This document shows positions 52,045 through 60,593 of a DNA stretch of 64,000 nt, piece by piece. This DNA is from Streptacidiphilus jeojiense (GTDB lineage Bacteria > Actinomycetota > Actinomycetes > Streptomycetales > Streptomycetaceae), in contig NZ_JOEH01000002.1 in the NCBI RefSeq assembly GCF_000719095.1, positions 307,806-371,805 of the forward strand, read 5' to 3'. The translations under genes were made by a program, and so were the position numbers. The notes beneath the pieces were generated by a model, which saw nothing but the letters and a program-made list of their open reading frames with translations, searched no databases and was not told where the DNA came from. Each line of letters starts with the position of its first letter. The first letter of the stretch is position 1.

Positions 52045-52689
52045 GACATGAACTCCTGTACAGAGTCATGGTGCTGACGAGGGATTGGAGCAGCAACTCG
52101 GCGAGGGCCGTGCTGCAGGAGCCGGGAAATCGGCACCTTCGCGCTTCCGCCCAGCCCCGTCTCGCCGGCGGACAGGAAACGGTGGAGCCGTCCGTGGAGG
52201 ACGACGCTGATCTTGTCGGTCCGGGGCGCAGAGCCCGCGTACGAGGCGACAGGGCGGAACGGGCGCGGTGCGGCTTGCTTCGGCGATGTCGCGCATGGAC
52301 GAGACCTCTGCTGTCGACACACACGGATGCGGCGCGCGTCAAGGTGATGCGTCCGCTGCTCCAGGCTCAAAGCCTGTGCGTACATCCGCATTCATCCAAT
52401 GGCGCACAGAAGCCGGAACACGGCGCTCGCCATCAGGCAGAACGCGGCAGGGCGGTCGGGACGCCACCGTGCGCCGCTGCTGAGACCTTGCGCCGCCCCT
52501 GGCCGCTGTGAACGGCGGCCAGGTCCCCGGTACGCAAGGGGAGAGGAGGCAGTTGAGCGGCGGGCGGCACAAGGAACTGAAGTGGCCAACAAGGCCGAGC
52601 GCACCGCCGGTCAACGCGGGTCGGGAAGGTGCGCCCAGTACTCAGCGTAGTCATCGACGACGGCTCCACCCAGTCCGCTCCGTGATCGA
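52045..52689. other. Region upstream of the polyketide operon
   Basis: About 640 bp with no convincing gene. A minus-strand TTGACG (52337-52342) followed 17 nt later by TGTCGA is a weak promoter candidate about 270 bp before the synthase start. No regulator gene or operator-like palindrome was recognised. Confidence 0.35.
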
Positions 52690-53140
52690 CGAGATTGTCC
52701 GCGACGCGCCCGCCGGATGCTGTCCGCGGCCCAGAAGGCGGAAGTCAACCAGTACATAGCCGAATTGGCGTCCGAGACCGACGAGCGGGGATGTCGCCTG
52801 GTGGTCCCCAACGGCCGCCACCGGCCCTGGACCGTGGCCACGGTCGCCGGGGCCATCGAGGTCACCGCGACCCGGGTGAACGACCGCCGCATCGACGAGT
52901 GCACCGGCGGACGCAAACGGTTCTCCTCGAAGATCCTGCCGCCCTGGTGCCGGAGGCCACCCAAGGTCAGGGAGGTGATACCGCTGCTCTACCTGCACGG
53001 GTTGTCGTCCGGGGACTTCGTGCCCGCGTTGGAGCAGTTCCTCTGCTCGGCCGCCGGATCGTGGGACCCGACGCTAGCCCAGTCCGCCGTCCCACGGCAC
53101 CTGGACCGCTGGGCAGGCGACCTCTACCCGGGCCCTCCTG
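52690..53140 (+). pseudogene. Remnant of an IS256-family transposase
   Basis: The frame from 52717 reads AEVNQYIAELASETDERGCR, then RLVVPNGRHRPWTV, EVTATRVNDRRIDECTGG and PLLYLHGLSSGDFVPALEQF. This is the N-terminal part of IS256-type transposases (RLVVRNG, VNDRRID, LLYLHGLSTGDF). Similarity starts one frame off just upstream (SVIDEIVRDA), so a frameshift lies near 52716. It stops near 53135, long before the DDE catalytic domain. The element is dead; it marks the right side of the polyketide cassette. Confidence 0.8.
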
Positions 53141-53153
53141 GCTTCCGGGGTCG

Positions 53154-53382
53154 TCACAGCGCGAACGTCACGGTCACCGGTGCGTGGTCGGACCAGCGCT
53201 CCGGGTGGGTGGCGGCTCGCTCCACCACCGCTGAGGTGGCCTTTTCGGCGAGGGCCGGGGTGGCCATCCGGTAGTCGATGCGCCAGCAGCCTGCCTTTGC
53301 AGGAGCGCCGGCCGCTTGGCCCGCGACCGCAGCCGGCCCTCGACGTTCGCCGTGGTGGCTTCCAGTCCCAGCCCGGCCACGA
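53154..53382 (-). pseudogene. Exonuclease III gene with large internal deletion
   Basis: 53154-53287 encodes the C-terminus (MATPALAEKATSAVVERAAT ... WSDHAPVTVTFAL, stop), clearly related to the intact gene at 56556. The next about 90 bp resemble its N-terminus in another frame (LEATTANVEGRLRS versus LTVTTANVNGLRA). About 180 residues between them, including the catalytic core, are gone. A small hairpin (CCTGC-CTTT-GCAGG) sits at the junction. Confidence 0.75.
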
Positions 53383-53531
53383 GCTCCTGACCTGGCGTCA
53401 CCTGCTGCCTCTGCGAGGCCGTTGATAGCCTGTCGCCCTCAGGTGCGTCAGGCCGTCCCGTGCGCTGACGTCATTTCGGGAGGGTCCCGTCCAACTTCTT
53501 GCGGTCGACGATCTCGAAGCTCACCCAGCCC
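53383..53531. repeat. 149-bp direct repeat, right copy
   Basis: Same orientation as 44445-44593, 8 differences in 149 bp, no indels. One difference (GGCCGTCCCG) weakens the hairpin stem present in the left copy. The two copies enclose about 8.8 kb containing the polyketide operon and the IS256 remnant. Confidence 0.85.
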
Positions 53532-53556
53532 TGGCACAGACACGCAGGTCGAGTCT

Positions 53557-54552
53557 TCAGCTCGCGGGGATGAGCGCCAGCGCCTCGTTCAGGTGATGCT
53601 CGGCGATCCCGCGCATGAACTCCCGGTCGGGGAAGTCCCCGTCCAGCAGGCGTAGCGGGCCGGCTGTCAGCGACAGATGCTGGGTGAGTTTGTAGAGCGC
53701 GAGTCGGTGCTCGTCGAGGCCGTCAACCGCCAGGTGCTGGTACTGGCTGTCGGTGTGGCGGAGGCGGAGGAACACGTGCTCCCACTCGACGTCGAAGTAC
53801 AACAGGTTCTCGATGTCGATCACGACGGGATGGCCGTCCCGGTCGACCATGACGTGGTCCAGGCCGAGTTCGCCGTGGACGACGGAGTACTCGGCGCGCG
53901 GCTGCACCGCCCGGGTGAGCTGACGCAGCCGCTCCTCCAACTGGTCGTGAGCGTCGGCGATCCTGTGGTCCCGCGCGGTCGCCTCGGCGAGGCAGCGCAG
54001 CGCGAAGTCGAGTGCTGCCTGCTCGCACGAGGCCGGACGTGACGTGCCGCCCCCGTCGATCAGAGCCACTTTGCCGAAGGACGGCGCCCGGTGGCCGCGC
54101 ATCACCGCCAGGCTCTCGGCGAGCCGCACCATGGTCGGCTCTGCGGCGCGCGGGTCGCGGTTGCGCAGGTCCATCAGGTCCTCACCGGGCACGTCCTCGA
54201 CGATCGCAAGGTCCGCCGGGTAGTGGGTGTGGTTACGGTCGGTCAGATGAATTCTCAGGACCCGAAGGCCCAGCGCCTCCAGCCGCGCGTGCGCGGACTC
54301 GAACAGGTCGAGCCCGATGCTGGGTGAGAACGGGTCAGCAAGGTCACCGTCGTGTTTGGTGGTCGGCCAGTAGTTCTCGGAGCCCTCCCACAGATAGGCG
54401 ATCGCCGTCATGGCGTCGTCCATCGTCAGCCGGTACACGCCCTTCGTGGTGCCGCCCGTGAGCCGCTGGACCCCTTCCAGCTGTCGCCCGCCGCCCAGCG
54501 CGGCCCGCGCCGCACTCGCCAACTGATCTCGCGTCACTTTCTTTGGTGTCAC
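53557..54552 (-). CDS. APH-fold phosphotransferase
   Basis: 331 residues. Kinase-like fold with the Brenner-type motif VVHGELGLDHVMVDRDGHPV and metal-binding VVIDIENLLYFDVEWEHVFL. HGE replaces the usual HGD in the catalytic loop, which may lower or change activity. The N-terminal lobe has TGGTTKGVYRLTMDD. Members phosphorylate aminoglycosides, macrolides or small metabolites; the substrate is unknown. GTG start. A TCGTTC-AACCCC-GAACGA inverted repeat (54603-54620) lies about 50 bp upstream. Confidence 0.78.
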   Translation of the reverse strand: MTPKKVTRDQLASAARAALGGGRQLEGVQRLTGGTTKGVYRLTMDDAMTAIAYLWEGSENYWPTTKHDGDLADPFSPSIGLDLFESAHARLEALGLRVLRIHLTDRNHTHYPADLAIVEDVPGEDLMDLRNRDPRAAEPTMVRLAESLAVMRGHRAPSFGKVALIDGGGTSRPASCEQAALDFALRCLAEATARDHRIADAHDQLEERLRQLTRAVQPRAEYSVVHGELGLDHVMVDRDGHPVVIDIENLLYFDVEWEHVFLRLRHTDSQYQHLAVDGLDEHRLALYKLTQHLSLTAGPLRLLDGDFPDREFMRGIAEHHLNEALALIPAS

Positions 54553-55051
54553 GCCCGCAACCCGCCTTCCGCTTCGATGACGGGAGCACCCTACGCGAGT
54601 CGTCGTTCAACCCCGAACGAGTTTCTGGAGGACGCTGCCGCTGAAAGTGAACGGAGCCAGCGGCGGATCGCGTCCCCTGGCGTGCCCCGGCGTGGTGTAG
54701 CCGATCGGTCAGCGGTGGTGCTGGGCAGCGCGGGGTGCTGTTGGGGAGTTCGGTAGGAGAACGGCGTCTCAGGGCTCCTGAATGATGTTCGGCCTACTCG
54801 CCCACCAGGGTGTGGGAAGAATGCCGTGGAGCCCGCTGTCCGGGGGCAGGCTCACCCGTCCACCCGTCCGTGGGGGGAGGCCACCACGCGGAGCTCGGAG
54901 GAAGGCTGGACCGTCGACACGTACGGCCGGCCAGGAATAGGCGAGGCATCTCCTTGGTGATCAGCGACTGAGCATCTGCATTCTGGCGTCGCGGAGTTGG
55001 TCGTCAGAGTGGGGATTCACCGAGGGCCTGTGGGAGGTGAGGAGGCGGCGA
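54553..55051. other. Gene-free gap
   Basis: About 500 bp without a recognisable gene or mobile-element remnant. The only structure noted is the inverted repeat at 54603-54620, near the APH-type gene start, which may be its operator. Confidence 0.4.
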
Positions 55052-56323
55052 TCATGCGCCTTCCGTCAGGATCTTGTTGACGGCGGCGCGAAGTTGCAGC
55101 CAGGTGGGATCCGTCGGGGCGGCCTCGGTCACGGTTGAGAGGTCATCGGCTTCCCAGGTGCGGGTGCCGTCGGTGACGATGAGGTCGGATTCCAGGTCGC
55201 TGTCGGTGGGGAGTTCGGAGGTGGCGGCCAGGAACGCAGTGGCTGCGGTCTTGGCGAGCTCGTGGCTGTTCGGGGTGTTGGCCGTTGTCGGTGCGGGGCT
55301 GGTGAGGACGGAGAGCAGGAACAACTGACCACCGGCGGTGGCGGTGAGGAGTTCGCCGCTCCGGGTCACCGTGAGCGCGGTCAGGCGGGACTCGGGCGGG
55401 CCGTTGTGCTCGGTCGCTTCGCGGGTTTCGACGTCCACCTCGAGCAGGGAGCCGCCGGGCGTCGCGATCCACAGGATGCCTGGGCGGGTGGCGAAGGCGA
55501 GATTGTGCCTCGGCCAGGACTTCATCTGGTCGAGCCACTCCTGCGGATAGGGGTAGCCGGGGCTGGGGTCACCCAGGGGCGTGAACAGTACGCGGCGGAG
55601 CGAGGGGAACTCGAAGACCTCCACGTAGTTGCCGTACGCGTTGCCACGGATCGCGAAATGACGTCCGTCCGCACTGAAGACCGGGGCCTCGTAGCCGTCA
55701 CAGTCCAGGATCAGCGCGTGACGCAGCCGCCGCATCACGGTAGGCGCGGCGCCGTCGCCGGCCTCGGTGCGGGCAAAGAGGCAGTGGGTGGCTCCCTGGT
55801 CACTGACCAGGGTGGCCACGAGCCCTCCACCGGGATGCGTCGCTATCCCGGTGTCCCATCCGGGTCCGGCGCTGACGGCCCCGGAGCCGAGGTCGATCAC
55901 GTCCGAGCTCTCCCAGTCGTCGCCCCCTTCACGTCCCGACGGGGAGGCCCACAGGGCATGCCCGTCGGGGCTGAATGCAAGACAGTGGTAGGAGGAGCCG
56001 TCGCCCACGGCAGACACCCCGTCAGGAGTCCACTGCCGCAACCCCTCCGCCGTCGCCACGACCAGTAGCGCCTGTTCCGGATGCCACGCCGCAGCTGGCG
56101 TCAGCTCCATTCGGTGCCACCCGACGATGTCCCCGTACACCTCCGCCTCAGCCCCCACCGCCCCGAGCTCCCGCAGTTGCTCCCCGCCGCAGTCCCAGAT
56201 TCGGACCGCTGGCCGCTCGGAGTCCCAACAGGCCACCAGCGGTAGCCGCGGATGGCACACCAGCCGCTCCACCGAACACCCGTCGCCGACCAGCGCCCGT
56301 GCCACAACCTTGAGATCAGTCAC
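55052..56323 (-). CDS. WD40-like beta-propeller protein
   Basis: 423 residues from the GTG of VTDLKVVARALVGDGCS; the frame is open further upstream but the extension is low-complexity. Repeating blade-like units are visible: VCHPRLPLVACWDSERPAVR, AAWHPEQALLVVATAEGLRQ, LAFSPDGHALWASPSG, PVFSADGRHFAIRG and LTALTVTRSGELLTATAGG. No enzymatic domain, signal or membrane helix was seen. Probably a cytoplasmic scaffold. The start has no Shine-Dalgarno and may be leaderless. Confidence 0.7.
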   Translation of the reverse strand: MTDLKVVARALVGDGCSVERLVCHPRLPLVACWDSERPAVRIWDCGGEQLRELGAVGAEAEVYGDIVGWHRMELTPAAAWHPEQALLVVATAEGLRQWTPDGVSAVGDGSSYHCLAFSPDGHALWASPSGREGGDDWESSDVIDLGSGAVSAGPGWDTGIATHPGGGLVATLVSDQGATHCLFARTEAGDGAAPTVMRRLRHALILDCDGYEAPVFSADGRHFAIRGNAYGNYVEVFEFPSLRRVLFTPLGDPSPGYPYPQEWLDQMKSWPRHNLAFATRPGILWIATPGGSLLEVDVETREATEHNGPPESRLTALTVTRSGELLTATAGGQLFLLSVLTSPAPTTANTPNSHELAKTAATAFLAATSELPTDSDLESDLIVTDGTRTWEADDLSTVTEAAPTDPTWLQLRAAVNKILTEGA

Positions 56324-56555
56324 ACCGGCACAGTAGCCAGTGGCACTGACAGCAGGACGAGTGCGATTCCGGCCTCGCTCGGCGTGGGGCGTGCCGGGGC
56401 GTCGGCGTTCGGTCCGCGGCGGGAGCAGATTGGCGGATTGCATCTTCCGTGCGTAACCAGGCGCAGATCTTCCCGACCCCAGGCCTGAGCGGCTGACGTG
56501 CGAAGAGTGGGTCAGGCAGCGAAGCCGCGCTGGGGGCCCGCGACGGCAGTGGACG

Positions 56556-57359
56556 TCAGAGTGCGAAGGTGACAGTCACTGGTGCGTGGTCGGACCAGCG
56601 CTCAGGGTGGGTGGCAGCTCGTTCCACCACCGCTGAGGTGGCCTTTTCGGCGAGGGCGGGGGTGGCCATCTGGTAGTCGATGCGCCAGCCGGAGTCGTTG
56701 TCGAAGGCGCGGCCGCGGTAGGACCACCAGGAGTAGGGGCCGTCGACGTCCGGGTGGAGGCGGCGGACCGTGTCGACGTAGCCGGCCTCGTCGATGACGC
56801 GGGTCATCCAGGCGCGTTCCTCCGGCAGGAAGCCGGAGTTCTTCTTGTTGCTCTTCCAGTTCTTGAGGTCGGCCTCGTGGTGCGCAATGTTCCAGTCGCC
56901 GCAGACCAGGACCTCGCGGCCGCCTGCCGCGGCGCGCTCGCGGAGGGCCTTGAGGTGGTCCAGGAACTCGACCTGGAAGCGCTCCTTCTCCTCCTGGCGT
57001 GGGGTGCCCACCTCGCCGGAGGGCAGGTACAGGCTGGCCACGGTCAGTCCGGGGAGGTCGATCTCGGCGTAGCGGCCGGTCGCGTCGAACTCGGTGGAGC
57101 CGAAGCCGATGCGACGGTCCTGCGGCTCGGTCCGGGAGAGGACCGCGACGCCGGCCCGGCCCTTGGCCACGGAGGGCGCCCACAGCACGTGCCAGCCCTC
57201 GGGCTCGCGGACGTGTTCGGCGAGCTGCGCGGGTTCGGCCCGGACCTCCTGCAGGCAGACCACGTCGGCCTTGGTCGCGGCCAGCCACTCGACGTAGCCC
57301 TTGCCGGTGGCGGCGCGCAGGCCGTTGACATTGGCCGTGGTGACGGTGAGCGTGCTCAT
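56556..57359 (-). CDS. xthA: Exonuclease III (AP endonuclease), intact copy
   Basis: 267 residues. Catalytic features are LTVTTANVNGLRA, CLQE (metal Glu), YLPSG, CGDWNIAHHEADLKNW and WSDHAPVTVTFAL. It removes abasic sites and blocked 3' ends in base-excision repair. Degenerate relatives lie at 44407 and 53154. Overlaps the kinase-like gene upstream by ATGA, so the two are translationally coupled. Confidence 0.95.
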   Translation of the reverse strand: MSTLTVTTANVNGLRAATGKGYVEWLAATKADVVCLQEVRAEPAQLAEHVREPEGWHVLWAPSVAKGRAGVAVLSRTEPQDRRIGFGSTEFDATGRYAEIDLPGLTVASLYLPSGEVGTPRQEEKERFQVEFLDHLKALRERAAAGGREVLVCGDWNIAHHEADLKNWKSNKKNSGFLPEERAWMTRVIDEAGYVDTVRRLHPDVDGPYSWWSYRGRAFDNDSGWRIDYQMATPALAEKATSAVVERAATHPERWSDHAPVTVTFAL

Positions 57360-58480
57360 GGTGCCGGGGTTCCCTGCTGGCTCGGAGGCGGAGGACCGGT
57401 CCATTGTCCATGACGGCCCGGCCAGCCGAGCGCGGCGCGCGCCCAGTCGGCGACCAGGGCCAGCAGACCCAGGCGCCGGCGCAGCGTCTCGGCGGGGGAG
57501 CGGCGGTCGTAGGCGCGGGTAGTCACGTCCTGGTCGAGGCGGCGCAGCATCGCCGGGGCGAGCCAGCTGTACTTGGCTGCACCGGTGGCGGCGATGGCTC
57601 TGTGCACGGCGGCGTCGGAGCCCTGCCAGCCACCGGCGCGAAGCCCGCGCAGGTAGGCCTCGGGGAGTGCCGCGGCGATTTCGGGTAGCAGGGACGGGTC
57701 CAGCAGACCGTCGGCGACCGAGTCCACGATCAGATTGGAGATGTCCTCCCCGATCGCACCGGTACCGGTGAACGACCAGTCCAGCAGGACGGTCCGGTCG
57801 TCCGTCGCGATCAGGTTCATCGGCCACAGGTCGAGGTGGCAGAGCGTCTGCGGAGCGGATTCGGCGACGGCCAGCAGTGGTCCGGGGTCGGCGGCGAGGG
57901 CGGCCAGGTCGGCGCGCAGCGGCTCGGACCAGGCGGCGACGGCCTCCGGGTGAGACCAGTCCGGTGCGGTGCTGCCGGGGTCCGGGACGGCGGCCAGGTA
58001 GTGGCGCAGCCAGCGGTGGGACAGCCAGGGCCGATCGGGCGGGTGGGCCGCGCAGGCGGCCTGGGCGGTGCCGAGGCGGTGCGCGAGGTCGCCCAGGTCG
58101 GCGACGCTCCACTGCGGTCCCGGCCTGCCCGCGACGTCCTCCAGCCAGAGGGTGAGGCCGCCGTCGGGGTCTTCCTCGACGTCCAGCAGGGTCGGGGCGC
58201 CCAGGCCGGCATCGGCGTAGACGGTGGCGGCGAAACCGGTGCTGTAGGCCAGGTATTCGCGGCGCCAGTGGTTCCAGTGCCGCGGGTCGTCGCTGGTGGA
58301 CCAACGTGCTGTGCCGCTGCCCGAGGGTGTGAGGCGCTTGCGGACGGCGCTGCCGTCGGGGCCTTGGATCCGGTCGATACCGGCCGTGGCGCGATTGTTC
58401 TGATTGTGGGTCAGCGGGACGGCGGTATACGGGCCCGGACCGACGACAGCGGCCACCGCAGGCGGCACTCGCAGTGTCAC
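57356..58480 (-). CDS. Aminoglycoside-phosphotransferase-like kinase
   Basis: 374 residues. Catalytic loop LCHLDLWPMNLIATDDRTV and metal-binding LLDWSFTGTGAIGEDISNLI, with HLD replacing the usual HGD. The N-terminal lobe has LTHNQNNRATAGIDRI. GTG start overlaps the stop of the small GNAT fragment (GTGA); the 3' end overlaps the exonuclease III start (ATGA). The substrate is unknown; distinct from the other APH-fold protein at 53557. Confidence 0.82.
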   Translation of the reverse strand: MTLRVPPAVAAVVGPGPYTAVPLTHNQNNRATAGIDRIQGPDGSAVRKRLTPSGSGTARWSTSDDPRHWNHWRREYLAYSTGFAATVYADAGLGAPTLLDVEEDPDGGLTLWLEDVAGRPGPQWSVADLGDLAHRLGTAQAACAAHPPDRPWLSHRWLRHYLAAVPDPGSTAPDWSHPEAVAAWSEPLRADLAALAADPGPLLAVAESAPQTLCHLDLWPMNLIATDDRTVLLDWSFTGTGAIGEDISNLIVDSVADGLLDPSLLPEIAAALPEAYLRGLRAGGWQGSDAAVHRAIAATGAAKYSWLAPAMLRRLDQDVTTRAYDRRSPAETLRRRLGLLALVADWARAALGWPGRHGQWTGPPPPSQQGTPAP

Positions 58481-58623
58481 GGCAGCGTGCGGGTGAGCCA
58501 GACCAGCTCGCCGCGGTCGTCGACGGAGACGTGGTGCCGCTCGAAGCCGAGCTTCTCGAGGACGCGGAACGACGGCGTGTCGTCAGCAACAAGATGGAAC
58601 GACATCGGCTTGTACTCGGACAT
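58477..58623 (-). pseudogene. GNAT acetyltransferase C-terminal fragment (48 residues)
   Basis: Reads MSEYKPMSFHLVADDTPSFR, then VLEKLGFERHHVSVDDRGEL. S.RVLEKLGF.R is the last helix and strand of GNAT acetyltransferases. The CoA-binding core is missing, so it is either a truncated gene or a small adaptor. Its stop overlaps the next kinase GTG by 4 bp, so if translated it couples to that gene. Confidence 0.6.
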
Positions 58624-58667
58624 GGGGTTCACTCTGCACCAGCGGCGGTACCGCCCGCAGCTGGGTG

Positions 58668-59519
58668 TCAGTTGTGGGCGGCCTTGCGGCGGCGGGTGGC
58701 GACGACTGCTGCGGCGCCGGCCACGACCAGGGCGCCGGCGGCGCCGGCGATTGTGCCGGTGTTGGAGCCGCCTCCGGTGTTGGCCAGGGCGGGGCCGGTG
58801 GGGGAGGCGCTCGGTGCCGGTGAGCTGCTGGCGCTGCTCGGGCTCGGGCTCGAGGAGGCTGACTTCGACGGGGAGGCGGAGGCGGAGGCCGAGGGCTTGG
58901 TGGTGGCGGAGCCCGGGATGAAGAAGGTCTGGTCGGAGACGGCGTAGTCGGCCTGGTCTGCGCCGCCGCAGACGGTGCCGGTGGACGGCGGGGCGGTGGG
59001 CTCACCCGAGGCGCTGGGTACGGGCAGGCCGGTTCCCACCAGAGCCGAGGCGATCTCGCTCCAGGTGGCGTTGAACTGCGTGGCGCGGACCCGCAGTTGG
59101 ACGGTGTCCTGCTGCCCGGCGGCCAGCGTCACGTTGGACCGGATCAGCAGGCGGCGGTCCGTGTAGCTGAGCGGCGTCCATCCCGACGGGGTCCGCATCT
59201 CGACCGCGAGGTTGGTGGTGTCGGGGTAGGTGTAGGAGTGCGCGCTCTCGTAGTAGAACTCCAGCACCTCGTCGACCTTCGGGACCGCCGTCGCCGAGCG
59301 GTTGGTGAAGGTGACCGTGGCTGTCACGGCCGGGCCGCCCGCCAGCAGTTTCACTCCGGCCAGTCCGGTCAGCGAGGCGCTGAAGGAGCAGGTTCCGGCT
59401 GCCGCCAGCTGCGGCGCCGCGGCGGGCTCCGCAGCCTGCGCGACCGAGGCCGTGGAACCGAGCACGCAGGCCGCCCCCACCGTGAGTGCGGCTGTCAGGA
59501 CGATTTGGCTGGAACGCAT
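58668..59519 (-). CDS. Sortase-anchored surface protein (LAxTG)
   Basis: 283 residues. Signal peptide MRSSQIVLTAALTVGAACVL cleaved near AQAAEP. The mature ectodomain (about 40-190) looks beta-rich. A Ser/Ala/Pro-rich stalk leads to LANTG, then a hydrophobic helix and a TRRRK tail. LAxTG is the class E sortase signal common in streptomycetes. Function unknown. The longer upstream frame lacks signal-peptide character. Four 11-bp repeats lie about 40-85 bp upstream of this ATG. Confidence 0.82.
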   Translation of the reverse strand: MRSSQIVLTAALTVGAACVLGSTASVAQAAEPAAAPQLAAAGTCSFSASLTGLAGVKLLAGGPAVTATVTFTNRSATAVPKVDEVLEFYYESAHSYTYPDTTNLAVEMRTPSGWTPLSYTDRRLLIRSNVTLAAGQQDTVQLRVRATQFNATWSEIASALVGTGLPVPSASGEPTAPPSTGTVCGGADQADYAVSDQTFFIPGSATTKPSASASASPSKSASSSPSPSSASSSPAPSASPTGPALANTGGGSNTGTIAGAAGALVVAGAAAVVATRRRKAAHN

Positions 59520-59560
59520 GGCGAGGAGACCCCATCGGAGTGGTCGGCAGGAGCGGAGGC

Positions 59561-59604
59561 GCACAAAGTTCGCACCAAGGTTGCACAACGGTCGCACAAA
59601 GGTT
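59561..59604. promoter_or_regulatory. Four 11-bp direct repeats upstream of the LAxTG gene
   Basis: Successive units GCACAAAGTTC, GCACCAAGGTT, GCACAACGGTC and GCACAAAGGTT start at 59561, 59572, 59583 and 59594, with no gaps. One turn of B-DNA per unit suggests side-by-side binding by an activator on one helix face. The regulator is unknown. Confidence 0.6.
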
Positions 59605-59675
59605 CGTGACAGGAGCAGGCTAGCAAGACGGGGCTGCCGGGAAGGGAGGTAAGAAGGAATTCTTGCGTAGCCGGA

Positions 59676-60485
59676 TCAGCTCGACGGGGCGGCTGGGGCC
59701 GGGGTGACGAAGAGGGTCTGGGCGGCGCGGCCGATGGTGGACTTCTCGTCCAGGAGGAGGGTGTCGGCGAGTCCGATCCCGGCCGGGTCGAGGGTGGTGC
59801 GCGAGCTGAGGCCGATCCAGTCGCCGACCGGCGGGCGGCGCAGATGCACCGTCAGGTCGGCGTTGGTGTAGCGGTACCTGCTCATGTCGAGCTCGCCGGA
59901 GATGCCGTTTCCGGAGTCGGCGGCGATCAGGGTGCGGCACAGGCTGGAGGCGGGCTCGCCCGCGACCAGCGGGTAGCGGGGGCGGAACCAGCAGGTGGCG
60001 GGGCCGCGCTCGGTGAAGGATCCGGCGACGAAGCGGACCTCCACGGCGGTGTGGTACCCCTCGTCCCAGCGGACCGGGAAGCTACCCTCGGGGGCCTCGT
60101 GCGGTCCCGGGCAGGGCAGCGGCTGATCGACGCCCGGGGCCGAGCCGTCCTCGGCGCGCATCAGCAGGGCGGTGGCGCGCATGGCCACCCGGCCGTCCAC
60201 GAGGCGCAGTTCGGCCTCGACCCGGCCGACGTTGCGGCCCGCCTCGGCGGCGCGGACGGCCACCGCAACCTCCGCGAGCGGGACCGGGCGCAGGATCTCG
60301 AAGGTCATCCGGACCACCCTCGCCCCGGGCCGCTGCTCGGCGGCGAACCGCTCCACGGCGCGTCCCAGCAGGGCGGCGGGCGGGCCCGCGTGCTGGGCGT
60401 CGGGGCTCCAGGGGCCGCGGGTCAGCGCGGTGGCGGTGAACCGTCCGTCCGGGCCGGGGAGGTAGAAGGCTTCAGCGGTGGCCAT
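59676..60485 (-). CDS. Acyl-CoA thioesterase (TesB-like double hotdog)
   Basis: 269 residues of the thioesterase-like family. HAGPPAALLGRAVERFA in the N-terminal hotdog and STIGRAAQTLFVT in the C-terminal one fit the TesB layout. It hydrolyses acyl-CoA thioesters. It is divergent from the enoyl-CoA hydratase gene. With SdgC next door, an aromatic acyl-CoA such as gentisyl-CoA is a plausible substrate, but that is inferred from neighbourhood only. Confidence 0.8.
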   Translation of the reverse strand: MATAEAFYLPGPDGRFTATALTRGPWSPDAQHAGPPAALLGRAVERFAAEQRPGARVVRMTFEILRPVPLAEVAVAVRAAEAGRNVGRVEAELRLVDGRVAMRATALLMRAEDGSAPGVDQPLPCPGPHEAPEGSFPVRWDEGYHTAVEVRFVAGSFTERGPATCWFRPRYPLVAGEPASSLCRTLIAADSGNGISGELDMSRYRYTNADLTVHLRRPPVGDWIGLSSRTTLDPAGIGLADTLLLDEKSTIGRAAQTLFVTPAPAAPSS

Positions 60486-60552
60486 TACCGAAGGGTAATA
60501 CGCGGCGTGGTCGGCCGCCACGGTTCCCAGGTGTGTCCCCAGCCCATATCGT

Positions 60553-60565
60553 TGTCGTGACGACA
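60553..60565. promoter_or_regulatory. Palindrome upstream of the enoyl-CoA hydratase gene
   Basis: TGTCGT-G-ACGACA, a perfect 6-bp inverted repeat, 28 bp before the GTG start and in the divergent promoter region with the thioesterase. Confidence 0.5.
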
Positions 60566-60593
60566 GTCGAAAAACAGCGATGGGAGGGACGCC

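Noticed and set aside
52017..52391. Small minus-strand frame upstream of the synthase
   Set aside because: It overlaps the synthase start in another frame and has no homology-like features.
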